A stretch of DNA of 64,000 nt, taken from assembly GCA_014058105.1 (NCBI GenBank), contig JACGCM010000012.1, forward strand, positions 248,001 through 312,000, read 5' to 3'. Below, one piece after another: positions 11,375 through 22,711 of this stretch. The stretch's first letter is position 1, and each line of letters starts with the position of its first letter. Position numbers and translations under genes: made by a program. The stretch comes from Kingdonia uniflora (taxonomy: Eukaryota > Streptophyta > Magnoliopsida > Ranunculales > Circaeasteraceae). The notes below the pieces were generated by a model that saw nothing but the letters and a program-made list of their open reading frames with translations, had not been told where the DNA came from and did no database searches.

Positions 11375-12709
11375 TCAGCCAAGGATCACAGGTATCTCAC
11401 TATTTGGGTCTTTTACCGGGTTTGTATCAAGGACCACAAAGTCGACAGGATAGAAAAAATTGTCAACCTGGACAAGTACATCCATCACAACTCCCCTAGG
11501 AATTTTAATGGATCGACCAGCTAGTTGTAAGGTTCTATATATTGGTTTTAGTCCTTCTAGACCTAGCTGCTCATATACCGAATAAGGGATCAAGTTAACA
11601 CTGGCACCTAAATAAAGTAAGGCTTTTCCGATGCGATTTGTCCCTATGTGACAAGAAATTGTCGGCATTCCTGGATCTTTGTATTTCATGGGTGCTTTGT
11701 TCAAGATTATAGAGCTAACCTGAGCATCCAATTGAATAATATTTTTACTGTCATGGACATTGAAAGCTATCTTGGAAACATTCATACGTTTCTCGAACGT
11801 GCAGAGGTCCTTGAGATATATTGCATAGGAAGGAATCTGTCGTAACGCATCGAGGAAAGGAATAATGATCTTAAGATTCTTGAACATCTCCTTAGCCTCT
11901 TCATCAGGAATGCTCTTCCTATTGACTAAAAACCGTTGGGGAAAAGGTGTTCTAGGAATTTTAGGCGGATCATTTTCGATAATCTTCTCACTTAGCGAGA
12001 CCTGCCCAGTCTCTTCCTCAACAAAAGGAGTTTCTTCACATATAGGTTTGTCTCCTTCTATAACTTTCTCAGTACTAGGATTAGGAATTTCACGTGATTT
12101 GTCCTCAGGCATCCTAACTTTGTTGTCTACAGTCTTTCCACTTCTAAGTGTAATCACCGTATTCGCCTGATCGCGGTAACACTCGGTTTGATCCTTTGGA
12201 TTGGGTTGGGTTTGACTTGGAAACGTACCTTTGTCTCTAGTACTTAACCCAGATGCCAATTGATCAATTGATGTTTCTATTTGACTCATGGATTGCTGAT
12301 TCATTTGCATGAATTGTTGTATCAACTGGTTATTAAATTACAATAGGGCATGGATGCCATCATCCGAAGATGGTTTCCTATTTTGAGGAGGAACATAAGG
12401 AGTATTTTGCTGAAAAGGTTGGTGATTGGGAGTAAAGGACACACCACCTTGATTTTGATTTGAATTACTCCCTTGGTAATACGGTCTGCCAGAATAGTTA
12501 TTCAAATTATTCTTCCCTGAAGAATTCCCTTGATGATGTGACTGGTTATAAGGAAAAGAGGAAGGTTTTTGATAAAACATATTTACCTGATCCTTCCTGG
12601 TTTCCCTAATTTCATGAATCAAAGGGCAATCCTGAGTATAATGTCCAACATCGTAACACCCAGCACAAGCTTGCATCTCAGCATGAAAAATTAGTGCTTT
12701 AACGGACAT
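11375..12709 (-). pseudogene. Athila gag C-terminus and protease
   Basis: Open segments 12338-12709 and 11375-12325 are in the same frame, separated by one stop. The first has a good zinc knuckle, CAGCYDVGHYTQDC, then an Asn/Gln-rich stretch. The second has QIETSIDQLASGLSTR, a charged linker and the protease region: GKALLYLGASVNLIPYSVYE followed by LGLEGLKPIYRTLQLAGRSI. The catalytic Asp of the family D-L-G-A-S is Tyr here, so the protease is dead. The frame meets RT across a single stop near 11369-11374. Confidence 0.88.
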
Positions 12710-12756
12710 TTAGCTTTTCCCTATTTCTAAGGACTCTATCTTACGCAGGATGGTCG

Positions 12757-13773
12757 TCAGCGTAGCTTCCGAATTGGAGTTAGATCCAACTCCAAAGGCA
12801 TTACCCCATTTTCTTGAATATCAGTTTCTCTCATGGTGCCCCAGGTTTGCAATTTTTTAGCCATCTCTTCTAAAAAGTCCAAACCCTCTACATCATCCTT
12901 ATCAGTAAATTTCCCTAAACAAAAGGATTCTACAGTTCTCTTGGTTTCAGCATCTAATCCATCATAAAGATTTCTAGTTAGGACCCAGGAGTAGATACCG
13001 TGATGAGGGTATTGCAGGATCAGCCCCTTATATCTCTCAAGATAATCCTTTAAGCTTTCTCCATGAAGTTGGGTAATCCTAAGAATGGCCATACGAAGGG
13101 TCTCAGTTTTCTCAAGAGAGAAAAACTTTTTTTAAAAGGCTTCAGTAAGCATCTCAAAACTCGTGATTGATTTTGGCCGTAGAGCTTGAAGCTAGCTCTT
13201 AGCTTTCCCCAGTAAAGAAAAGGGAAACAACACGAGTTTCATGGCCTCCATTTCGTTCTCATTCCTATACTTTTGGAGGAACATTAAATCATCAAAAACA
13301 TGAGCATATGGGTTCTCATCTTCCCCTCCTGAGAATTTTGGCAATGAATTGATGAGCGCATTTTTAAGTTCAAATTGCCCAGTTGTAGGAGGTAAAACAT
13401 TGCACGAGGCACGATTAGTCATTTTTGGGAACATGGGATCCTTAAAAGGAATTTGCATGGGTCCCTGACCATTCTCATTATCATTGGCATCTCCCATCTC
13501 AAGTGATTGGGGTGGAACACTAAATGGAGTGAATGAGGAAATTGGACTCGGATTAACTCTCAATGGAGAGACAGGGAAATCAAAAGTTTCTAACTCACCC
13601 TCAACAGGGAAGAGTTCCCTACGAGTAAGGATTGTACGGTCTCTCGTGTCAATAGAGATTGGAATCTCCAGTTGGGTTGACTCGCCTACCTCAAAGTGGA
13701 TCGGAATATCTATCAAATCAGATTCTCTAAGCCTCTCAAGATGACTTTTAGGCCCTCGAAACCATTCTTTCAT
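12757..13773 (-). pseudogene. Athila gag N-terminal and central region
   Basis: Open segments 13192-13773 and 12757-13092 share a frame that differs from the downstream one, so one frameshift lies near 12710-12756. The first has TTGQFELKNALINSLPKFSG and EDENPYAHVFDDLMFLQKYR, typical of plant retrotransposon gag just before the retrotrans_gag domain. The second has TQLHGESLKDYLERYKGLIL. It would be the capsid protein. The start at 13773 (MKEWFRGPKSHLERL) is the first Met of the long frame; 1 kb of leader separates it from the LTR. Confidence 0.88.
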
Positions 13774-14804
13774 GCACTAATAAATGTGCGCACTATGATG
13801 ATCACACAACAATGAGGTGCACAAAAAATAAACACAACAACCTTTTCAGATGGGCCTTAATTAATGTCAAGTTGTGAACCCGGTCTCAGGATTCGGTTGC
13901 TCCTATTCTTGACAATGGATCGGTTCGCACGTTGAGTTGTGTATAATCGCTTTAGCAATAACTCGCGTGCAGTTCTAGTCACCTAGAAGCACCTGTGCTG
14001 GAAGGTGGGGCAAACCGCTTAGAATTACCTTTCCACACTAGTTATGCCAGGAAACGTACTTCTTCTAGACAAACGTAGCCACTATCAGGGGTCTTAATAA
14101 GCGCGTTCCAAATGCTCCCGGTCCGAGTTCTATAAGCCTTTTTGTCTATCTATGTATTTTATGGCTTAATCTTGGTTTCTTTTAAAGTCAATGTCCTGTT
14201 CTGTAAAATGTTAGACCAGGTTGCGACCTCCTGGGGTCCTAGTATGCTTTTTGTTTGCCCTTTATCTAAAGTTTAGAATTTAAAAGTGCACAAACATCAA
14301 GCACATGAACAAAAATTGACCGTTTTGCAGGAGGGTGCAGTGGAAGAAAGTACCTGCAGGGCGGCCTTTTTAAGGGCTCGCTGTTTACCCTGGTGAAACT
14401 GTTAAGATGGCACACCTGGGCTCTCTGGCTCAAGTAGGCATTGTAGAGAGGTCCTCCCCGGATATGGGTTCCAATATTGCCCCTGCATAAAAAATAAAAA
14501 ATAAATACAATTTTATCCTCGCTTTAATTACACACTCTTCGCTCAAGAGTACAATATTTTGCCTCACTGCAAGTCACTCAAAGAGAGGAAGAAAAGATAA
14601 CTCTATCTAGTTTTTGGTCGGTTCTTAGCTTCCTTTGGTAGTCACTGTAAAACAAAGAAAGTAGTCACCGTAAAACAAAGAAAAATTCCTCAAAGTGCAA
14701 AAGTAAAATAAAAATGTAATAAACGAAATTTATGTTCTTCTAAAAAGTGAAACCAAAAAACAAATTAAACATAATAATAACTTTTTCTAATTACCGCTCG
14801 AAAC
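13774..14804. other. Untranslated leader of the Athila-type element
   Basis: Between the gag start and the primer-binding site there is no convincing ORF. Long leaders of this kind are normal in Athila-like elements. Nothing else was recognised. Confidence 0.6.
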
Positions 14805-14818
14805 TGGCAACGGCGCCA
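14805..14818 (-). promoter_or_regulatory. Primer-binding site, tRNA-Asp type
   Basis: The minus strand reads TGGCGCCGTTGCCA three bases inside the 5' LTR. This is the common Athila/Tat-type priming site, matching the 3' end of plant tRNA-Asp. Confidence 0.85.
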
Positions 14819-14821
14819 TTT

Positions 14822-15951
14822 TGATAACGGTCAAAATCCGGTGTTTAGTATGGGTAAAAATTATAGTGTCGTTTACTTTCGAACGGAACTAAAAATTAGT
14901 TTTGGTATTGTGTTTTAGTAATCTAAGGTTGTAAAACCGTAAAAATCAATGATATGGTTTTAATCAAGAATAAAGGTCTAGAGGCTTTGGATTTTACCCC
15001 ATTTACATACAATATCAACATAGTATCGTATATTAAATTCTCCACTTAATTGAAATAACAAACTTTGACCTTTTGTCGATGTAATCCCATGATTAATTAT
15101 AACTCAAGTAGAATATATTGTATGAACTAAGTATGTACTAAAACACATTCTATGAAAGCTATGTTAACTATGAAAAGTTAATTAGGATCATATCTTAGAA
15201 AAATATAATATTAATACAATTTTACTATATCATTTGAGAATCACAAAACTCTTCATATATCTCTACTTAAAGAGATCATAGGATGATAATGGATGTCTCC
15301 AACAATATAGTTTTGGGATTTGTGATAATATGCTCATACTATGTTGGAGAAAAATACATTCTACTACATGATATCATACGCTTATGGCGGATCCATCCTC
15401 ACCCCTAGTGAGGACTTAGCCGGCCATTATAACAACTATAAAACCTAAATGATATGAGAATGAAATGAACATAAACTAACAACAAAAAGAAGAATTTTAT
15501 TGACTTACAAAATGAAATGTTCCAAATGCTTACAAGACTTGTACCAACTTACTCCAATAATGCTTTCTTGCACTCTACAAGAATGATTCTCTCAAAATTG
15601 GATTCTCTTATGAGCTCACCACCTCTCCTTTTATAGATGAAGGAGAGGGTTCTTATATTTAATATTAGATTTATAACTTATGCCATGAATGTACATAAAT
15701 TTGTTACCTCCAAGAGTTATCCTCCAAAATTGTAACCTCCCCATGTGGGACCCTTGTGTTTGACAACTCTACATCCTTCACCGAGAGTTCATCCTTTGAG
15801 TTATACATCCCAGTATTTGCACATATTTGGTAAATGAGCTCCATGTGACCTGAAATATAAAAATTGGTTTTATAAGTTATGTTTAATAATAAAATTAAGA
15901 ATAATAAACATTAAGTCATAGGGGAATAGTGGTCATTTTATGTGTCCATCA
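14822..15951 (-). repeat. 5' LTR of the Athila-type element
   Basis: Near-identical partner of 5568-6707, starting TGATAACG and ending CCATCA. The TATA inverted repeat is preserved (arms 15622-15630 and 15640-15648, both unchanged from the other LTR). Confidence 0.92.
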
Positions 15952-16691
15952 TGGACCACAATATTTGCCGGTTCAAGGGGGCAAGATTAAATATTCAATT
16001 TTATTTGGGGGGCATAGTCCAATTTGCTTTTTATATTATCAGAGTTTCAATCATAGATACTAAGTTATTATGATTGATTTATTCAAGTAATCAGTCATCG
16101 ACTAAAACATGTATCGAGAATATGGAGGTTTATATGCCTCATTTATTGTCGACTGATACAGCAGTTAACAATAGTGTATACGCGATAATTGTCAATAATC
16201 TCATTCACCGACAATTGAGATAATAGAGAAAGCACAAGTTCTAAAACCAATATTGTCGATTGATGCGTGTATCAATAATTTCTCAAGTGTAATTGACCGA
16301 GTAAAGGCCACATCGACCATGTAAATGTCGATGACTGCATCGATCGATAATTTTATATACAATTTTGTTGACCAACGCATAATCGATAATTACATAACTC
16401 ATCAACGGTTTGATTATGCAAATACCCATCATCGCTTTTTGGTTTCTCTGACATGAAGATGAAGTTTGTGGAGGCAGAAGAGATGATGATGAAGAATAGG
16501 GGGCTCTTTAAAGTGAATCTCACCAAAGATTGGTCTACAACTGCCACAAGAAGCTATTAAAACCAGAGAGAAAGAGAGATGTTGTAATCTAAGATTGGAG
16601 ATTTTTGTTTGTTGATTGATAATGACCACATCTTTTTTGTTGTTGAAATCTAAGATTGGATATATACTGTGCGCAAAAATTGTTGATTACC
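15952..16691. other. Spacer between two retrotransposons, rich in TCGAT-like motifs
   Basis: No gene is seen. From about 16080 to 16410 there are many short copies of TCGA(T/C) and CGATAAT-like words in both orientations (for example near 16105, 16150, 16255, 16310-16350 and 16385). This resembles the subterminal repeats of a DNA transposon, but no terminal inverted repeats or target duplication were found. Confidence 0.45.
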
Positions 16692-16696
16692 ACTAC
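16692..16696. repeat. Target-site duplication ACTAC, left copy
   Basis: ACTAC immediately precedes the TGTT of the left copia LTR and is repeated exactly at 21910-21914 after the right LTR. Confidence 0.9.
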
Positions 16697-17232
16697 TGTT
16701 GAGAATCGAGGTAGCTACTATCTCTTCTACGCCAAAAATGATATGTGGAATACGCCAAAATCAAGAAATAGACAAAAACATAGAACAATAAAAGAGAGAC
16801 AAGTTTTCCCAGAGGAGGGAAGTGGAAAACCCTTTTGGATAAAAAACCACTCCCCGCGAATAATCCACTATGATCAAACGGGTTACACGATCTCTCCAAG
16901 CTTCTCAAGCTTTAATGGAGTCTCTCAAATCCTAGTTCTCTAAAATTAAACATACACAGAGAAAAGATATATTAACAAATAACCTAAGTTCTCTTTATAT
17001 ACAAGAGGACTAAATTACAAATAGAATGGATCTCGAGGTAAAGTCAACATCCCAGAATAGCATATAAGATAAACTTATGCATATATCGTTCGAACGACAT
17101 CTAAGCTCGATCGAACGACTTCTTCGATCTTCAAGTTTCTAATGAAAAAACTATAATCTCGTTCAAACGACTCGTTTGAACGACACCCATTTTTGTTCGA
17201 ACGACTTCGACAATTCAAGTTCATCCTTAACA
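16697..17232 (-). repeat. 3' LTR of the copia element (536 bp)
   Basis: Runs from TGTTGAGAATCG to CATCCTTAACA. It contains the TATA region at 16987-17011 (inverted repeat with one mismatch) and about two copies of a U3 unit carrying GTTCGAAC-like palindromes (17085-17210). It has fewer units than the other LTR. Confidence 0.93.
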
Positions 17233-17305
17233 ATCTCTCACTTGAAATCGAATCCTGTAACCCATATCTAGATCTCCAAATTAATTGCTCCTACTACCCA
17301 GACCT

Positions 17306-17641
17306 CTAATCATGAAGAACCACAGAAGTTGTGTATATCGTCAACTTCTGAAAAGTCACCACCTTCGTAAACATATCGGCCAGATTCACATTAGTATGAA
17401 TCTTCACAAGTTTCAACATACCGTTCTCGAGGAGCGAGCAAATATAATGATACTGAATATCAATATGCTTGGTCCTAGAGTGAAAAGCCAAATTCTTCGC
17501 TAAGTGTATAGGGCTTTGACTATCACTATACAACTTAGGAGAAAATCGTTCTCTACCAAGCTCTTTCATCAACCCTTTAAGCCAAACCATATCCTTGCAA
17601 GCTTCTGTTGCCGCAACATATTCCACCTCCGTCACAGACAA
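17306..17641 (-). pseudogene. Copia RNase H
   Basis: A 111-residue segment with the copia RNase H blocks VTEVEYVAATEACKDMVWL, LYSDSQSPIHLAKN, SRTKHIDIQYHYI and VNLADMFTK. The catalytic Glu in EAEY and the Asp of YSD are readable. It is the C-terminal end of the polyprotein and stops about 70 bases before the 3' LTR. The frame is the same as the RT segment upstream, broken by stops at about 17642-17668. Confidence 0.9.
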
Positions 17642-17668
17642 AGCTACAATCTTCTGTAGCCTAGAAAC

Positions 17669-18586
17669 CTATATAACTGTACCGCTTCCCAATGTAAATA
17701 TGAAACCACTAGTGTTCTTCCGCCTATCAATGTCACCCGCTATATCAAAATCAACGAAGCCCTGTAAGCATATCTGAGAACCCCCATAGCATGATGCCAT
17801 ATCTTGAGTCCCCTTTAGATACCTCAGTATCCATTTCACATCTCTCCAATGCTCCTTGTCTGGATTACTCATATACCTACTAACAACTCCCACTACTTGG
17901 GTAATATCTGGTCTCGTACAAATCATAGCGTACATTAGGCTACCAATCGCGGATTGATAAGGAACCTTCCGCATCTCATCGTGATCCTTTTGTGTCTTCA
18001 AACAATAATCCTTTGACAATTTAAAGTGACCTCCCAATGGTGTACTAACAACCTTAGAACCATCCATATTAAACCACTTAAGTACTTTGCTGATGTACTC
18101 AGCTTGAGATAACTTCAATTCTCGCTGCTTTCTGTCCCTTGTAACATGCATACCAAGAACTTGTTTTATTGCACCCAAGTCATTTATAGAAAAATCCTGG
18201 GATAACTGTTCCTTTAAATTGATAATCTTTCCCATGCCGGTACTTGCTGCCAACATATCATCTACATACAGAAGTAGAAAAATATACGAGTTTCCCGTAT
18301 TTTTGATAAAACAACAGTGATTCGCATTTCTCTTCGAATAACCATTTCTGGACGCGAATTGTTCGAACTTCAAATACCACTATCTCGGCGCTTGTTTTAA
18401 ACCATATAAGCTCTTTGTGAGCCTACACACAAGATGTTTTTTCCTTTTAACTGAATACCCTTCTGGCTGCTTCATATAAATTTCTTCATTAAGGTTGCCG
18501 TGAAAAAATGTTGTCTTTACATCAAGCTGCTCATGATGCAAATCTTCAACTGCAACTACATTCATCATAACCCGAATAGTAGACAT
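17669..18586 (-). pseudogene. Copia reverse transcriptase
   Basis: Segments 18380-18586 and 17669-18373 are in one frame, separated by one stop. The first has HHEQLDVKTTFFHGNLNEEI (first catalytic Asp, usual LDVKTAFLHG) and MKQPEGY, ending SLYGLKQAPR. The second has CCFIKNTGNSYIFLLLYVDD, the intact YVDDM catalytic box, then QVLGMHVTRDR, PYQSAIGSLMYAMICTRPDI and WILRYLKGT. Well preserved for a dead copy. Confidence 0.93.
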
Positions 18587-18760
18587 CTTAACAACAGGAG
18601 CAAAGATCTCACCAAAATCAATGCATTCTTTCTGCTAAAAGCCCTTTACCACAAGTCTAGCCTTAAATCTCCTCGAACCATCAGATTCATGCTTTAGTCT
18701 GTATACCCACTTGTTGTGCAATGTTCTCTTCACTTTCGGTAACCAAACTAAATCCCGAGT

Positions 18761-19978
18761 TCAATTTACTGATAATGATTGCATCTCATCATCCATAGCA
18801 AGCTCCCATTTGCTCTTGGCTTCCACATCTAAAGCCTCCTTATAACTTTCCAGTTTACCGCCCTCCATTAGAAACAAGTGATTTAGGGAGTTAACGTTCC
18901 TAGCCGGAATTCTTGTAATTCTCAGCTCCTTTCGAAGTTCTATTGGAATATCTAAATCATTAGGTTCCTCATCTTGATACGGTGCATCAGACTCAACTAC
19001 GACTTCTTTATCAACCTCTCGAGAGGGTTCATCATCAATGTCGATACTTTCCGCTTCTTCACTTTGAATCCTTTCCATAGGTACTTTAAAGTTTTTATAC
19101 AAAACTTCCTCATTGAATGTAAAATTACGGCTCCAGATAATTTTCTGATTCTTCGCACCCCAAAATCGGTACCAAAACTCATCACCACCGTATCCAATGA
19201 ATATGCACTTCATCGACTTTGCATATAATTTTGTCCTTGTATCTAAATTATCAAGCACATATAAGGTACAACCGAAAATACGTAAGTGAGAAAGGTTTCC
19301 CTCTTTACTGGTCTATGCTTCATCAGGAAATCCAAAGTCCAAAGCCATTGAAGGCCCTTGTTAATCAAGTACACCATTGTACTAACCACATCTGCCCAAA
19401 AACATTTTGACAATCCAACATTGAGTCTTATACTCCTCGCTATTTCGTTTATTGTTCGGTTCATGCGTTCTGGAACACCATTGTGTTGCGGTATTTTGGG
19501 AATAGTCTTCTGTCTCCTAATCTCGTTTGATGCGCAAAAGTATTCAAACTCATCACTGCAGTATTCGCCCCCATTATCTGGCCTGGGACACTTCAGTTTC
19601 AAAACAGTTTCATTTTCAACTAGAGCCCTCTACTTCTTAAATTTATCGAACACATTTGATTTGTTCTTCACAAAGTAGACCCACAATTTACGAGTAGCAT
19701 CATCAATGAAAGTAATGTAGTAATGAGAACCACCAGGAGAAGACACCTTGGTTGGCCCCCAAACATTTGTATGTACAAGATCCAAGTTTCCTTGATCTTC
19801 CAATTATTTTAAAACTGACCTTCTTCTGATTCACAAGAACACACTCTTCACAAAACTTAAGATCAACATCATCAAGACCCTCCAGCTTTCTTTTTGTTAC
19901 CATCATCTTCATCCCCTTTTCACTCATATGACTGAGCCATTTGTGCCAAGTACTTGTATCAATCCCTGGAGTGGCCAC
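18761..19978 (-). pseudogene. Copia integrase
   Basis: Three open segments in different frames. 19703-19978 carries the pre-integrase zinc region (TWHKWLSHMSEKGMKMMV, then CEECVLVNQKKVSF). 19243-19602 carries the catalytic core end: RPDNGGEYCSDEFEYFCASN with the second catalytic Asp, and PQHNGVPERMNRTINEIARS with the catalytic Glu. 18761-19258 carries the C-terminal region (KCIFIGYGGDEFWYRFWGAK). The first core Asp lies in the broken stretch 19603-19702. Frameshifts at both joints inactivate it. Confidence 0.9.
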
Positions 19979-20163
19979 ACAAATAGTGAAAATTATATTT
20001 TGCGTTGTATATAATGTTCCTTATCTTAAGCCTCGAGCTATTAGCATAGCTCCCTTTATAACCATCTAGAAGGTTACACCGAAGGTGCTTACATATCTGC
20101 CATCATCCACCAATTTTCTAACCGATATGAGGTTACGCCCCAATTTGGGTACAAGTTGATATT

Positions 20164-20406
20164 CTATAAAACTAACATCGCCTCTAAAGGCAATATTAAC
20201 CTAGCGTTTCCCTTTCTAGTAATATCGCATGCACTCCTATCTGTAAGAAAAACCATACCGAAGTCGCCTTTAACAATATTGGTTAGGAAACCTACGTCTG
20301 CAGTAGCATCGAAAGAGGCACCCGAATCAACTATCCAAGATTTATTAACATTGTCACACAAAAGTAGTAGTGCCTCATCAGAACTAACCTCCTCAGTAAG
20401 GTTCAT
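20164..20406 (-). pseudogene. Copia aspartic protease
   Basis: An 80-residue segment with the protease active site SWIVDSGASFDATAD, the intact D-S-G triad of copia elements. It follows gag in the same frame with a stop between them. It would cleave the polyprotein. Confidence 0.9.
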
Positions 20407-20466
20407 TGTTTATTTCTCTTCATCATCAACATTCTTAGAAGAAGAGTTATAATCTCGCCTGAAGTG

Positions 20467-21189
20467 TCACTTCTTTCTAAAAGTCCAACACGCACCGGGC
20501 GGCTTAGACTTTCTTCTTGACTGTGATCGACCCCTTCCATATTTTGGCCCTTTTCTGTAAGGCCTCCCTCTTTCCTCGACGTTCAGCGCACTTCCGTTTG
20601 AACTCAAAGAGGGTTCAGATGCTTTATGCCTATTCTCTTTACTCATAATCAAAGAGACTATAATGTTAAATTTAATGTCTTCCTTCCCCAATAAATTGCT
20701 CATAACTGTAATAAACCCTTCCCAGTTCTCTGGCATCTGCTCTAGAAGAGCCCACGCTTTTACCTTCTCGGTAAAAGTAATTTTCATGGATTTAAGCTGA
20801 GCAAGAATAATATTGAACTCACAGATATGAGCTTGCATACTACAGTTCTCATTTATCTTCAAAGTAAACAAGTGTCGTAAAAGATGTACCTTATTTGCCC
20901 TGGACGGCTCTGAGTACATAGAGGACAAAGTCTTCATCAAACTCTTCATCGTTATAACTTTGGAGATCATGTGTAAAATCTGAGATGACAACGCTAACCT
21001 AACGGTTCCAAGCGCCTTGCGATCCAATCACACCCACTTAGCAGTATCGTAATCTACTGGCTTTATCTCTACTCCACCTAGTGGAAAATCAAGATCCTTC
21101 TAATAGAGGTAATCTTCTATCTGTATCTTCCATACTCTAAAATTTGAACCATTGAACTTCATGATCTTTAACTTCTCCTGATCGGCCAT
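20467..21189 (-). pseudogene. Copia gag
   Basis: Translation can start at the ATG at 21187-21189 (MADQEKLKIMKFNGSNFRVW), 31 bases from the primer site. It is broken by a stop near 21030, then stays open from 21027 to 20467. Conserved copia Gag features follow: LLRHLFTLKINENCSMQAHI, then AQLKSMKITFTEKVKAWALL. A basic Arg/Lys/Gly-rich tail leads to a broken zinc knuckle that starts CWTF. Confidence 0.9.
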
Positions 21190-21219
21190 CGCTCTTTACC
21201 ACACAAGCCTTGTAACGAG

Positions 21220-21232
21220 CACTTTGATACCA
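21220..21232 (-). promoter_or_regulatory. Primer-binding site, initiator-Met tRNA type
   Basis: The minus strand reads TGGTATCAAAGTG two bases inside the 5' LTR, a variant of the usual TGGTATCAGAGC. Confidence 0.85.
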
Positions 21233-21234
21233 AT

Positions 21235-21909
21235 TGTTAAAAATCGAGGTAGCTACTCTATCTTCTGCACCAAGAACGATATGCAGAATACGCCAAATTA
21301 AGAAATAGACAAAAACACAGAATAATAAAGAGAGACAAGTTTTACCAGATGAGGGAAGTGGAAAAACCTTTCGGATAAAAAACTACTCCCCGCGAATAAT
21401 TTACTATGATCAAACACACGATCTCTCCAAGCTTCTCAAGCTTTAATGGAGTCTCTCAAATCCTAGCTCTCTAGAATTAAACTCACACAGAGAAAAGATA
21501 GATTAACAATAACCTAAGTCCTCTTTATATACTAGAGGACTAAATTACAAATAGAATGGATCTCAAAGAAAACTCAACGTCCCAAAATAGCATCTAAGAC
21601 AAACCTACGCATATCTCATTCGAACGACTCTAAGCTCGTTCGAACGACTTTAACGATAAAAGGTCTCCCGCTCAAGAAATAACAATGGGCTTGAACGACA
21701 TCTAAGCTCAATCGAGCGACCTCTTCGATATCCAAGTTTCCAGCGAAAAAGTATAATCTTGTTTGAACGACTTCTCCGATCTCCAAGTTTCCAATACAAA
21801 AACTATAATTTCGTTTGAACGAGTATGGATTTCGTTCGAACGACACCCATTTTCGTTCGAACAACTTCGACAATTCTAGTTCTTCGACAATTCAAGTTCA
21901 TCCTTAACA
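21235..21909 (-). repeat. 5' LTR of the copia element (675 bp)
   Basis: Runs from TGTTAAAAATCG to CATCCTTAACA. It has a TATA region inside a perfect 8-bp inverted repeat (21517-21524 with 21534-21541). It also has about four copies of a 60-65-base U3 unit with GTTCGAAC or close variants (21618-21870), plus a short duplication of TTCGACAATTC(T/A)AGTTC near 21866-21898. Confidence 0.93.
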
Positions 21910-21914
21910 ACTAC
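21910..21914. repeat. Target-site duplication ACTAC, right copy
   Basis: Exact match to 16692-16696, directly after the right LTR. Confidence 0.9.
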
Positions 21915-22711
21915 TCACCAGGGTATTAAAAAAATCCAATACAAATTACACGGGGACGCCAAAAACAAAAACACTGTTTGTGTAAAAAAATTCAATCCAC
22001 ACACTGAATTAAGGTGAATTCAAACACCAATACACATTCAATTCATCTAAGAAAAGAAATACCATCAACAACATCAATGCATAATCATAGCACAAAGAGG
22101 GAAGGAAAACCAAAACCCCAAACATCAACAAAAAAAATTTAGGGTTTGTGGGTACTTGAGAAATAATCGCTACAAAGAGAGTCAGAATCCTATAAATCAA
22201 CCATAGCCTTTAAGCTTATCACGATGTCCAAAAACCCATAAAAACCCATAAATCAACCACACCATTGTTGGCCAGTGCCATTATTGCAGAGAAAAAGACA
22301 GATAGAGATTCAGATCTGACCAAATTATGAGAAAGAGACGGGTTTGGTCTAAAGTTAGCTTCCCGTGGGTTCTAGGATTTGCTTTGTTCTTGGGTCACAA
22401 AGAGAGAAAAAGAGTTATAAATCTGGAACGAAAAAAAATGGGAGAAGGAGAGAGAAGAGAGGTTTGGTTTGAAATTAGAACTTGAGACACGAGATTGGAA
22501 AGAGACAGATCATGTGAAGGAGAGAGAGAGAATATCTCCATTTGACACCTCATTACCAACTAATACTATTGGGTTTTTATTTTCCAACACTTGTATTATT
22601 AGAGCCACTCATCTAATAGAGATGAGTAGTTCCTATTTAGTGAGACTTGAGTATCATATTTTCAAGTGCCCATGAATCCATTCCCTTTGTCTACACCATT
22701 TATATATATAT
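21915..22711. other. Intergenic, no gene recognised
   Basis: AT-rich sequence with purine-rich patches at 22435-22530. Short ORFs on both strands show no known motif. Confidence 0.6.

Larger units (their letters stand above)
5568..15951 (-). mobile_element. Athila-type Ty3/gypsy element, complete ends, mutated coding region
   Basis: Two direct repeats of about 1.13 kb (5568-6707 and 14822-15951) flank gag-protease-RT-RNase H-integrase, all on the minus strand. A tRNA-Asp-type primer site adjoins the right LTR, and a G-rich polypurine tract of the Athila kind (AGTTTGGGGGCATT) adjoins the left one. The LTRs differ at a dozen or so positions in their first 200 bases and less in much of the rest, so the insertion is not recent. 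Flanks are CTACA on the left and TGGAC on the right: no target duplication is visible. About 1.4 kb between integrase and the 3' LTR has no long ORF; Athila relatives may carry an env-like gene there. Confidence 0.93.
16697..21909 (-). mobile_element. Complete Ty1/copia retrotransposon with intact target duplication
   Basis: LTRs at 16697-17232 and 21235-21909 begin TGTT and end AACA; the element is flanked by ACTAC on both sides. On the minus strand the order is primer site, gag, protease, integrase, RT, RNase H, the copia order. Motifs resemble the Tork/Tnt1 group (inference). Frameshifts and stops break every ORF, and the two LTRs differ in length by about 140 bp, so the element is old but its ends are whole. 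Confidence 0.95.

Noticed and set aside
16656..16943. 95-residue plus-strand ORF
   Set aside because: Falls within the copia LTR; open by chance.
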